A DNA stretch of 60,000 nucleotides from Membranipora membranacea (Eukaryota; Bryozoa; Gymnolaemata; Cheilostomatida; Membraniporidae), in assembly GCA_914767715.1 (NCBI GenBank), contig OU612073.1:4218001-4278000 (forward strand), given 5' to 3'. Position 1 is the stretch's first letter; each line of letters starts with the position of its first letter. Of the stretch, positions 22,387 to 34,318 are shown piece after piece. Under the pieces are notes generated by a model that did not search any database, had not been told where the DNA came from, and saw nothing but the letters and a program-made list of their open reading frames with translations. A program made the translations under genes and the position numbers.

Positions 22387-25300
22387 ATGTTTTGGAGGTA
22401 TAATGCGTTGACGTCTCACATAGACACCTTGCTTGAAAAAGAGGTAGGATGCACATTTCTATCTGGTTCATGTGGTTATATTGCATGCAGATAGTCAATG
22501 TTATTTTTATATTGATATTATTTCATACAACAGAATGCACTTTTGATAGCCATCAATGTTGTACAGTTTACATTATTTTGGGTGTGTAATCAGCACTATT
22601 AAGTTTTACCCTTACTTTTGTGTTACAGACTGTCACATTGCACGAGTTGATGGATGAGGATGACATCCTACAAGAATGCAAAGGTCAAAACCACAAACTC
22701 ATCGAATTGTAAGTCTCTGCCCCCAATGATGTACTACAATGAATTAGGATGTGCCATTTACGTTATGTCATTGTGACAATATAACTACTACCCAATCTGA
22801 CCAATGAACTACCTCTCCAGGTAGTTCATTGATCTGACACTAGACAATGGCCGTTGGTTAGGGTGGTTGCACTTAGTATGCAAGTGTTAAAAGTCTCGAT
22901 TTTGAGTCCTGCTACAGTCCCCGACTACTCGATATTTCTGACTGCAGCTGAGGGTAGTAATGCGACCGAGGCTCACAATATTAGCTGTCAGCTTCATAAT
23001 AAGCCGAGAGATAGACATCGTTGGTTGTGTCCATATTTTTTTACCAATCACTACTGTGTGAGGAATTTTTTAAGTGATAAAGCTTAGAACAGGCACGTTG
23101 TACAGATCACTGACAAATGAATAAATACTATCAGGATTAACATGTACAAATTGATGAACAAAAACTGCATCATTATGTTATTGTTGGGCTCCTTGTAGCT
23201 TGTATAGTATCGTATCCACATTGAATTGATTTACACGCATATAGAGTTTTTATTCATTCACAATATGGCCTGTATTTAACCTTCTGTTTAACCTTCTAAT
23301 ACTAAGTGTTCAACAATGTATCAGCTCTACACTAACGTAAATGTACCCATGAGTTAATAAAGCCCTTCAGAAATCCCTCAATATTCATTTGGCAGCGTAA
23401 CTAATTGTGACTCTTTATCCCTGACAGGTCCCTAGAGGCAGCTAATTTGTTCCACTCCGAGATTTTGTTGATACACTGAAAAGGCTGCTCTATGACATTG
23501 GCATAATTGATTCAGATATTCCCTGTACTCCGCCTGGAGCGACAACACAACCCTGCTACTGTAACAAGTGTATATTTCCACATGTGTACCATGGACTGAG
23601 TAGCGTGTAGGTTATGTTGTGACTTTTCCAATAACTAAACTCACACATTTGTTTTATTCATATACAGCCTGATCACACCTGATGTTATGGAGGAGTTAGT
23701 CAAACTTATCACTTGTGAACCAGATGAAGATGTCGAAGATAAAGTTAAATACAAGTCAGTATCAGTGACTGCTTCTTGCCTCCTATTTGTTACACATGGC
23801 CTGGTTGGGTTAACAGTCTAACTGCTGTAATCGTTATCAGCGTTCATCAATATTGAGATATTTTGGGCCGCTTTATATGGAAACTTCCATTAACTTCTGC
23901 ATCCCGAGCAAAGTGGGAAATTGGGAAATCCTTTCACATATTGGTTATTAGTCACCTATTCCATTATGAGTTGCTTCAACTGATTTCTTTACTGTGACTG
24001 ATTTTCCCAGAGTACATTTCTTTTCTCTCCTAGCAATCCACTAACACAGTTTCAGTATGATATATTGTTAACGATACAAGTATGATAAGAATCAGTTGGT
24101 TAGAGTGCCAGGTCTTCAGTGCTATACAGTTTGGCCTTTAAAACACCATATTATGTCATTGCCTATAGATTGCTCTGTTTGACATTAATGACAAGGTTAT
24201 GATTTGACAATATAGTTACTTTACTATGCTGTTGTGCTGAATGACTTGGTGTTTGTTATCAGTCATCCAGCTACTAAACGTCTCAGTAACATGAGACAGT
24301 CTATCCTCTATGATCAGCTGGTCTTATTCCATGTATGTTACAGATATCCTAACATAGCTTGTGAGCTGTTAACTTCAGATGTCTCACAGATCCTCGATAA
24401 GCTTATAGAAGACAATGTACTCATAGACAAGGTTTACTCATTCATGCTAAGTAATGATCATCTCAACCCTCTGTTAGCTAGCTTCTTCACTAAAGTACTC
24501 GGTCTTCTACTCGTCAGAAAGGCAGATTATGTAAGTTGATATATATCCTACCCTTAACATTCAAACAGGGCTTGTCACAAAACCTTGTTGTGCAGCCCCC
24601 TTCATATTTATACCTATGCCTTATATACATTCCATGTGGACCCCCTGAGGGAAAACTTTATTTTGGTATGCCGTGACCTAATCCCCTGTAATATCAATTC
24701 TGAAGTACATTCTTGTGCTGTGGTTAGCAGTGGTTAACACAGGCTTACAACTAGTTCCTATTATCTATGTACTTTAAATGGTGAAGCATTTAGTTTAGGG
24801 AAGTTTATTTATACTTGGTTTGATGACAAAAATAATCACATTAGCAGCACAGCTTCACAGAGTAAGGATATATCCTTACTCTGTGACAGCTTCAAACCTA
24901 GTTACTGTGTAACCTTTGGCTAGATGTGAAGCTTATGCAGCCTGTTGTTCTTACTGCTGCACTTGTAGAAATGTGTGCTGATATGCTGAGGGTCTTTCAA
25001 GTTGTTGAGTTGTTCATCTTGTAACTGAGAATGCTAGATTGTGTGTTATATTGTGTATTGTTATAATCAATGATGATGAGCACACAATCCAACGATAGAT
25101 TCTTATCATGTACTCTTATCATAATGATCAATCATTGGATAATCTCTATAACTGTGTATATCTACCTCATGCAACATTCTCCAGCCAGAACAACATTGCT
25201 AGATGAAAGACCACAAATATACAATAGCTGAATGGAAGTTGTTGGGGATGTCACGTTACCTGAAGCAGCGCACCTTACTGATCTCTCACTTATACTGCTC

Positions 25301-28300
25301 ATAGCCAGATGTTATGCAATACAGATGCAATAATCTCTAAGAGCTTTAGTTTAATGTCTCTCACTTTCCTTTGGGTATTGTAATGAAATGACACGACCTG
25401 ATGTATTTTTATTCTGTTGGGTGTTGTAGCTGTTTGAATACTTGACTAGTAAGGAGGATTTCCTGGGACACTTACTCTCACACCTCGGTACCTCTGCTAT
25501 GATGGATCTTCTTATGAGATTGGTCACTTATGACCCAATGTATGAAACTAAAGCCAAAATACTCAAGGTTTGTAATCACCTGTGTTAGTTATATAACCTA
25601 TAGACAGTCCTCTTACTTTAATCCATCCATCCATCTCACAGGTTTAAGTCATGCGAGGTAGACTTGAAACTGGCTTCAACCAGCTCACAATTCACACCCA
25701 GCCTCACACAGAGCCATTATTGATGAAAAGGGAAATTTTGCTTGCATGTTACTATTGTACCATCCTGCGTTAGCTAATTACCTTCAATCAAAAGCTCTAA
25801 TCGTAATTTTAGCTTGGACTAGCCGCTGCTTTCATTATAATCCTACTCTCTAATTACTGTCGATCCTTAGCGAGGGTAATTTTACTTCCTGACATGTTGT
25901 AGTGGATGGATGAGGAGAATTTAGTGGAGAAGTTGGTGAAGCTAATACATCCTGACCAGTCCGAGGAGGTAAGTGTTGTAGTGTAAGTGTCATAGTGTAA
26001 GTGTCGTAGTGTAAGTGTCGTAGTGTAAGTGTTGTAGTGTAAATGTCATACTGTCTGGTGTGACTGTTGTCAGTCAGTAGGTCACATCAATAATCATAGC
26101 CTATCTTGACAAGCTTGTCAATACAGGCTACAATAATCACTGCTTTAGGTTATCTTAAAGTACATTTCAAGTAAATAAGTAAAATTTTACAATCTAATGG
26201 TCTATCTGGAGAATAACTCACATAGTTTGAAGCAGATCGTTATGTTTTCAATATCTATGAACACTATTTCCAATGGACCAATTATTTTGGTTTGTTATTA
26301 TAGATACACAGTAATGCTGCGACCACACTTTGTGATATAGTAAAGTTTGGACGGGAACAGCTCGGGTCAGAGATGCCACAGTCTGATCCTCTATTAGACA
26401 AAGTAGAATGGTAAGTAGGTCTCTCTGCTAACTAACATATAACTGAGCTGAGCTATGTCTGGTAATGAGGGGATGGCACATGAGAGGATGAATATCTCAG
26501 CACTGTTCTAAACAGTGGAAATGAGGGGAAGCAACTCCAAATAATAGAGACAGATTCGCTAGTCGATGATTATTTACTTATCTCTTACAGTGATTCGGTG
26601 CTTGGTCTGTTACTCGGTAATATGTTGGACAGTACGGATAGGAATGAATCTGTTGTCACTAATGGATTAATGCTACTACAGACTATACTAGAATATAGAA
26701 GACAGATGTGAGTAACTGACACAGTCTGAGATTGGGTCCCTCTTTCGTTTTGGTTGTTGTGGCATGAATAAATTGATTCCCTTCGGATCTTTGCATGTCA
26801 TTCACCAGGATTGTGGACAGTTTAGATTAATGTATAACCTTGTCAAAGATTTTACCTGCGTCAAAAACATTCGGTATATATGTTACAACAATGATCAATC
26901 TAATCTCTTTCCAATGCATTCACCCAGTATTAGATAGAAGTTTTTATACGGGCTTTTAAAAATCACAATTAGTAATGGCACCGGTCTCAATAAGCATGTT
27001 ATATATCTTAAAAGATAATGGACTCTTAAATGCGCATCATCTAGGCCTAAATGAGAAGCTATTGCGACATATTTACTATTGATATGGAACTTCTTACAGC
27101 TATTCAGGATATTGCTGCTTATGAAAAGTCTTCAGGCTGTTTTCAAAATGTTATGTTTAGCCCTTGGTTTCTTTTTGGGAATCCAGTTTTTTCATGCATA
27201 TCATTGTCATATTAGTGTTGAGAAATGGGCCACTCAAAGGTTGTCTTAGTTTTATCTTAGAAACCCTGACTAGACCACCCTTACTCATTATCGTGAATTG
27301 AGACAACAAACCTCACAAGCGACCACCACACACAAATGTCATGTATTTTTATTTCCAGATCTTCGTTTGATGATTGGCGCCCTTTGTAAGTTTCACCACT
27401 ATCTCATCAATGTTTGTCCTCGTTGGTCCCCAAACCAAATATAACACCCACCCTCTCAGCTCCCTATCCTACTGTGTGAATTCCTAAATAAGATTCATCT
27501 CTGAGTTTGATCCACAATTAGTCACCCTACTAGTTATTAGTAGTCAGTTTGGTGTTCGGTGCATTGTGATAACATCGTAGATTAGTTCTATAACAGCTGA
27601 TCTTCTCAATACAGAAAAGTTGTACATAGCTAGGATAATAAGTCAAATGTAATGAGGTATAGAAACATCAGCTATGATAAGCATCAGGGGCTCAGGTCGC
27701 TCTGATAGGAGTGTTGGTGGCATTTTATCATAATCACATAGCAGTACCCACAAAGCCATAATGTGTACCCACAGAGATCACTGACTCAAATGAGGGGACT
27801 GAGATATTCAGTGTTAATATAGTTTTGTCTGAACCCCGTCGCAGCAGTTAAGACCTTAGTAACATCTGCACAGCGACGGGTCAGGTCAGGCATGGGATCA
27901 CTCTCTGAAAACTTTCAATGGCAGCTCAACTGTAAATTGATATTTTGTACTATATCCTCGTGTGATTTGGGCGTTGTGTGATAATTGTATGCCACTAACA
28001 CCCGCAGACTGTATGAGCTCTTAAAATGGCTAAACACAAATCAGGAGATAAGATTCTTTCTATAATCATAATCATGGACGCTTCGTTTATTGTCGTTATT
28101 ATTTTTGTTCAAACTTCATCTTACCAAAGCACAAAAACTATCAAGATAGTGAAGTCCAATCACTTTCTCTTGATAAAGAGTGGACAACCTTGAATAGAAA
28201 CTGGAACTAAAAAACTTGTAATAAACCATAGAACAGAGGCTATAATAACTAATTCTTACTTGTGTGATCTGATTGTCTAACATCACACTTCTTTCCTCTC

Positions 28301-31300
28301 TACACTTGAATAATATCTACCCGTTTGTTTGTCACATGCTGCGGGACATATAAGCAGTGAAACTTTCTGTCAGTGATATAGAGGGAAGCAGGACTAAAGA
28401 AAAAATGGAGGGGAAATATAGATATTATTAAACCCTGTTGAATGGGAAAATTATTTGAGATATCAAATAGAGCAGTAGTGTCTGCATCAGATTATTTAAA
28501 AAAAAAAGAAAATGTGACGATGTCACAAACAAAGAATCCTTTTAACTGATAGTTTTATGTTGCACAGGCCAGAGGGATGTATAGAGCCTTTACCTCAGTC
28601 TGAGATAGAGAGAATGGAGAAAGCTATCACATCTGTACTAAAATCAACTAAACCACGCATCGGTCAACTAGCTAAACTACTCGTCGATCCCCCCACTGTA
28701 AGTAGATTCATCAAGTTACATGCCATGCAACGTCAATAGTAAGCCCCTTTTATTTTTGGATATTCAGAGAAGACCATGTTTTCAGTTGTTGAAGTCAGTT
28801 TTGTATTATCAAGGTGTATGACTGGTGATATTATTTGAGTTGACAACTTTTTTAAAATCCATATGCGTTGCTTTTCTGTCAAAAATGTTATTCATTTAAT
28901 TTCACAGTCTAGCAGTCGTATGGTGACCACAGTGGGTGTATTAGAACCACCCTTAGGTAATACTCGGTTACAAGTATCCAGATTATTCGCTACACTCTTC
29001 TCAGTGGATGACACAGACCTTCATATCTGTCTTATTGAAAATGACGTTGTCAACAAACTGCTAGTAAGTGACTCGCTGAGACATGTTATGTTGCTGCTGC
29101 TTGATCTGAAAATTTAGATAATGTAGTTGAAGCTGTCCCATCTATGTGTCTGTCATGATTTAGTATATTATGTACAGTAAGCTGCTATGTATAATTTATT
29201 ATTTGAATTCTCTTTTATAGGATTTATTCTTCACGTATGTGTGGAATAACTTTTTACACTCACAGATAGAGTTGTCTGTTGGTAATATCTTACTGAGGAA
29301 GGCGGGTGGTGGCGGTACGCCCGATGATGACAGCCCTCGTAGCCTTACAGAGACCAATACTACAGACTTACCCCCTACTACTGTCACTCAGGAAGATGAT
29401 AACCCACTTGTCACACATGTAGGTAGATCTGCAGCTGTATTGGGTCAGGCAGAGTATTCATGGAATAAAATCTCTACTTTGGCTGTGGATACTATGATTA
29501 TAAACTGCCTGCACTAGCAGAGGGTATTCCTCGTGGTGTATGCTGCAGTCACATTACATATTTTGACTGTAACTCTCTTCGCAATGGATTTTAATTGTCA
29601 TCGGTGAATGACATGTCATGAACTATAGAGCAGTCATTGCAAGCAGCAAATATAAGTATTATCATCAATGTTATAATGTTATAATGTTATTTGCTATTAT
29701 TCACAGTTATTTAAAGACTGTAAGTTAGTCAATCGGATGGTTGATGCCTGGTCCACTAATGATGAGATTGTAGCTGCCGGATCACAGCGACGAGGTTATA
29801 TGGGTCATCTGACCAAAATCTGTAACGATGTTCTCTCCTCCGCTGATAAAGGCCCTTATTCTGTGCTAGTCTCTTCACTCTTAGCAGGTTCGTATATTAT
29901 CCCAGTCTGCTGCTCGTACAAGGACGCTGCAGCTAGTCATTAACACTTTGACACATTTGATATGACTTTAGCTTTAGGGGTATCTCAACTTGCGTTTAAT
30001 ATCTAGGGACGTACATATAAGGTGTGTGTAGATGGGTATATATGAGGTTGTGTAGCTGCGTTTGATCCAATTAAACATGATTCCGAGTAGTTGGTTTTAT
30101 CATCAATAATATTAATTTATGGTTTATCTTCCTCAGAATTACCAGACGGATATGATACTAAGTGGACAGAGTTGGTGGATACACAACTAGCTGAGATTAA
30201 TAAGAAGAATAGGACAGACTTGGTAGGCGGACATCCGCTCAACTCCAGTAGTGGCAGTGATTCAGACTCGGACTTTAAAGATATACCTTTCCCTCAGGAT
30301 GACACAATGCAACAAGTAAGCAAACTATCTGAACTTAGCCGTCAGGCATATCGAGAGGTGGCAGTCTGCTTTATTAAAGTGGCTGTCTTGTTGTAAGGGG
30401 GCGAACTTTACATGGCTGAGTTCTCAGCCTGATAATTACCGTGATGAATGCTCTCATACCAGAGTATAATGGGTATAGAACTATTGAAGTTAAACAATAT
30501 GTCAATTAGCTGCGCTACCATTTTTGAGGTTGTCTGTTCAGAGTGTTAATATTCTTTATGAGCAGATTGCCCCCTTGTTAGGTGTTTTGCTCTATAAGAA
30601 GATTAAGAGAATCTTAGTTGGTTAATGTGAGATCGTAGAGTGATTCATGTATTGCCTGTGTTTGGCCAGGCCTTCTCTGATTATCAGATGCAACAACTGA
30701 CCAGTACTTTTATTGACCAGTTTGGCTTGAGCAGTGAAGACTTTGGTGAACCGAACAGCAGATTTGAGTAAGTTATACACACCTAGCATCAAATACATCG
30801 GCTGCAGCACCCCAACCCCTCAGTATACATATGAATGTGAAAGTATACACAATAGTGATGCCATGCTGCTGCCAAAACACTCTGATTTTGTTATACCTTG
30901 AAATCTGACCATCACTAGACATGATTGGCTTCACCATTGTGATATTTTGTTGTCTGCTGACCCCTGAGATGATTATTATGTGCTTGTTAGTTTCTTGTTA
31001 GATATCTTAGAAGGTGGACTATCTAACACCTTCCCTCCCTTTACATATAATACTATCATTCATCAAACTCTGCCTCTAACTATGCCTGCTGCCTATATGT
31101 CCACGCTCGCTAACCAAATTTATTACAATCTTATAAGATTATTGCATTTGTTTGCATTATTCCAGTTATTTATCCACTGGTTATGGTTGCTTCATGCTAT
31201 ACGTAGTAAATATTTGAGGATGCTTTAGATGTGCACATATTCTATGTTGTTGCTGGTAGACTAGATATATTGCTGAAAGATAGCCAGATTAAGTCTTCTA

Positions 31301-34300
31301 GGATTGCAACTTCAAAACGTCTCCAAGAAATCCAGATTTAATACATGTTGATCTTAGTGCTCGCACACCGACTACTGCCTCTCTTGTGATTGCTCGCTCA
31401 TCTCAGAGTTTCTCCTGTGCCCAAGTATTCTATATTTAACCACTTGATTGGCTGTATTGGTAGCTTGTTATTATAACTTGGTCTCCACACTCTCATTTAA
31501 CACACAAACCTGCACATGGATAGGCTGATCATACAGCTGATTATACAGCTGATCATACAGCTGATTATACAGCTGATCATACAGCTGATTATGACCCTGT
31601 GACTGTTACATTGATTATGTAGCTGTATTGTTTGTCTTATTTACAGATCAGCCTTCACTCAACAGATCTCATCTCTAGACTTGACTACCAATGCTACTGA
31701 GGTAAGTGTTATACAGCCCTCCTTGTGTTATACAACCCTTTGCGCTCATTCCTTCGATTATCTGTCCACTAAGACCTTAATTCATCAGTTACTAAGACTA
31801 AGACTAAGCCATATATTGAAAATAATAATTGAACTATATTATTAGTAATATGGTATATATATATGACTATGGATATAGCAAACCCTGGGTGTTTGGTTGG
31901 TGCTTACTCTCTTACTGGGTGTCTGGTTGGTGCTTACTCTCTTCAGAATTGCTAGTACCTGAAGTTACATTATTAAAGTGCTGATCGTTTATTGAAGGAT
32001 TTATTCATTTAAATAGTTACCGGAAAGTTTAAATATATTTTGTGTCCCTTCAGCAAACCGCAAAACAGTACGAAGATTTGGAGGAGATGGAAGGTGATGG
32101 TGACTCGGATGAAGAAGATTTATGGAAAGATAAAGAGATTACATTTAGCAATACAGGAAACACGTAAGATTTATACAAACTATCTAAGATGGTCTCAAAA
32201 CAGGGACCATTTATAACCCTGAACATTCATCTTACATGAATTCGATCAGTCGACACACAGTCAACAAGCACTTGTATTACTGGCACTTTACAACAGCTGT
32301 GGTCAATCAACTAATAGTACATCTGTATAAATCAAATACAGGCAATATTGTGAACAAAATATCACATAGTAGGGATATCCTTACTCTGAATATAGCTAAA
32401 TGAACAGTGATCGCTGATAATGTATGTTTGTTTTGATACAGTAAATCACTGAGCAGTGACACTAAGCCGACACCTCCAGCAGCACCGGCACATCTCAGAG
32501 GTTCCTCAGATAGTGATACAGATAGCAGTGATGAAGAATTATCATCTCCAACTATCATCAAAAGTAAAGCAGACCTTCACCCGTCCATGGAGATAGACCC
32601 AACATCTACAGGTGAGATAAAAACTAACATTACTCTATCTACCTCTTCTTACCTGCCCTGTCGCCTGTTCACATTTGGCTAATGCAATAAAAGAAATTGG
32701 ACTGTTAATATAAATTCAAGCTTAACATAAATAAATAAATGATGAGCTGACCTCTTATAGAATAACATGACTTGTACTCTATTATTATCTATGTAGACAT
32801 AACAGGAGGCGGAGGAGTAGGGGGAGGTCCAGTAGCGATGGACACATCACCATGGGATACGACCACCACTAAGTCTGCCGCTGAGGATGATGAGTGGACA
32901 GCGTTTGAGGGAGCTCCAGACGACGCGGGTACCAGCGAAGGATGGGCCGACTTCAGCAATCTAGATAGTCAAGAGCCAGCATCAGACGGAGGGCCGCGTG
33001 TCAGCTCCCCGGATGTTCTCAGTGACTCTGTAGTTACAACTAAGGTTGCAAGCAGCAATGACAATAACAAAAACACTAGTGACAATAGTGAAAATTCAGC
33101 CAATACGTCAGCAGATAACAATAGTCCATCTATTAATGACTCATCACTTAATGAATCAATAGAACAAGCACCACTTAGCGATGAAGACTCGCAGGACAGC
33201 GAACAAACCAAAACAACCGGAGCAGAGTCGCCTCAAGTAGGCAACAAGGAGAGTGAGGGAGACAATTCCAGTAATAAATCATCTATAGATTCTCCAATAG
33301 AAACAACACAAAATGAAGTCAGCATGGAAGTGGTGAGTGTCTGTTTCCTATCTGTAGATAGCAGTATTAGGATTGTACTCTCAATTTGAACAGCTCTTCC
33401 CTCTGTAGACAACTTTCGCATCATACAATTAGGCCCAGCATTGGAAGCTTCGATCTGATTTTATTTTAAATTAGCCGTATGATAAGAATAATAATACATA
33501 ATACACCACATATAATTACTGATTATAGGATGAACCAGCAAAAGAAGAGAGTCAAACATCTGTGCAAATTACTTCTACTGCTACAGATAAAGACTTACCT
33601 CAATCTTCTGAGATGTAGGTAACCATTCACATCCACTAGTTTACACTGAGAACTGATTAATCTCTGAATGCTCTATCATAATGTTCCGAACATTATAACA
33701 TTGTGTTACAGTATATAACTTAGTACAGGTTACTCTACTGTATAGATTTGACTATTGTGTTCCATGTTTGTAGAGAGATTACGATACCAGTGAATACAGA
33801 CAGTGCCGCCGGCGGAGACAGTCCTAAAAATGATAAGTAAGCCTCTCCTGACAAACTCTCCATAGTAGAGATGTCAATATGGCCATCACTTTGTTGAATA
33901 GCATGTTTTTTGGTGTAATTGGGGACCACCTATACGTAATGAGAAACTGTACTCAATGCTAAATCTTCAAGATTTGGGACTCATCATGTTGATTTGAATT
34001 TATATTGACCATATACATTCAAAATTAAAGCTTGCTTTCTTTAATTAATGTCAGCTTGGGCAACACTGGTTTAGTTTATTATCAGATCCGATATTATCAT
34101 GTGATTATAGAAATAGATGAAGGGGTGCTCTGGGTATAAACTCCTGATTCCTCATTCCAGTAAAAGTCCGGTCTGTTGAGCTAGTCAACTCATAGTAATT
34201 TATATTTTTTAGACTAAATGTGACGGCAGATGTAAACGGTCCACTGTCAGAAACAGCAACAAAACAGACTGAAGAATTAAGCGTTACATCGTCCACTAAC

Positions 34301-34318
34301 AATGGTCCTGTAGAATAG
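22387..34318 (+). CDS. Protein phosphatase 6 regulatory subunit (SAPS family)
   Basis: Exons: 22387-22443, 22629-22708, 23668-23754, 24344-24530, 25430-25567, 25903-25968, 26304-26410, 26591-26707, 27359-27385, 28568-28697, 28908-29063, 29221-29418, 29707-29887, 30137-30315, 30670-30767, 31647-31701, 32054-32163, 32442-32611, 32797-33332, 33529-33614, 33774-33836, 34213-34318; 2934 nt, 977 aa plus stop. The start [19 protein letters not shown] matches vertebrate PPP6R N-termini. Further SAPS hallmarks are [54 protein letters not shown] and [16 protein letters not shown]. The helical-repeat SAPS domain binds the PP6 catalytic subunit. The C-terminal third is acidic and Ser-rich and ends NGPVE, resembling the vertebrate NGPV terminus. 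Exon 9 is only 27 nt. One vertebrate-type gene (PPP6R1/2/3) cannot be chosen, so no symbol is given. Poly(A) signals AATAAA lie at 34387 and 34561. Confidence 0.95.
22795..22838. mobile_element. 30-bp palindrome with 7-bp direct repeats
   Basis: A perfect 13-bp inverted repeat (CAATGAACTACCT and complement, 22802-22831) with a CTCC centre is flanked on both sides by ATCTGAC (22795-22801 and 22832-22838). The structure is that of a minimal insertion with target-site duplication. It lies in intron 2 of the PP6R gene. Confidence 0.7.
24850..24891. mobile_element. 32-bp perfect palindrome with 5-bp TSD
   Basis: Positions 24855-24886 are the sequence TCACAGAGTAAGGATA joined to its exact reverse complement. 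CAGCT lies on both sides (24850-24854 and 24887-24891). The arm equals the outer end of the 707-bp MITE at 16349-17055, and the duplication length is also 5 bp. It sits in intron 4 of the PP6R gene. Confidence 0.85.
25969..26052 (+). repeat. 14-bp repeat of 5' splice sites
   Basis: The donor of PP6R exon 6 is the first of about six 14-bp units GTAAGTGTCGTAGT (variants with TTG, CAT; the last reads GTAAATGTCATACT). Five consecutive units contain GTAAGTGT. Alternative donors would shift frame unless three units are included (42 nt). Confidence 0.9.
26088..26139. mobile_element. 34-bp palindrome with 9-bp TSD
   Basis: Positions 26097-26130 form an imperfect palindrome, TAGCCTATCTTGACAAG with a complement differing at two positions. 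Both sides carry CAATAATCA (26088-26096, 26131-26139). The same element occurs at 35472-35510. It lies in PP6R intron 6, shortly after the 14-bp repeat. Confidence 0.8.
31527..31592. repeat. 14-bp tandem repeat near an acceptor
   Basis: The unit ATACAGCTGATCATACAGCTGATT alternates ATC/ATT versions over about 66 bp. It ends 55 nt before the acceptor of PP6R exon 16. Each unit holds a CTGAT string (branch-point like) and ACAG (acceptor like). Confidence 0.85.
31886..31945. repeat. About 32-bp tandem duplication
   Basis: TGGGTGTTTGGTTGGTGCTT, then ACTCTCTTACT, is followed at once by a second copy beginning GGGTGTCTGGTTGGTGCTTA. It is in PP6R intron 16. Confidence 0.75.
32362..32389. mobile_element. 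Degenerate TCACAGAG palindrome
   Basis: TCACATAGTAGGGATA followed by TCCTTACTCTGA is a decayed version of the 32-bp palindrome at 24855-24886. Flanking AAATA and ATATA differ by one base. It is in PP6R intron 17. Confidence 0.55.

Noticed and set aside
23428-23480. Extra exon of the PP6R gene after TGACAG at 23428
   Set aside because: The frame runs into a stop, and the protein joins perfectly from exon 2 to 23668 with the family sequence KLIEFL; the extra piece is intronic.
24263-24343. Upstream extension of PP6R exon 4 (open frame from 24234)
   Set aside because: Joining exon 3 to 24344 gives [12 protein letters not shown], matching the family, whereas the extension inserts unrelated residues.
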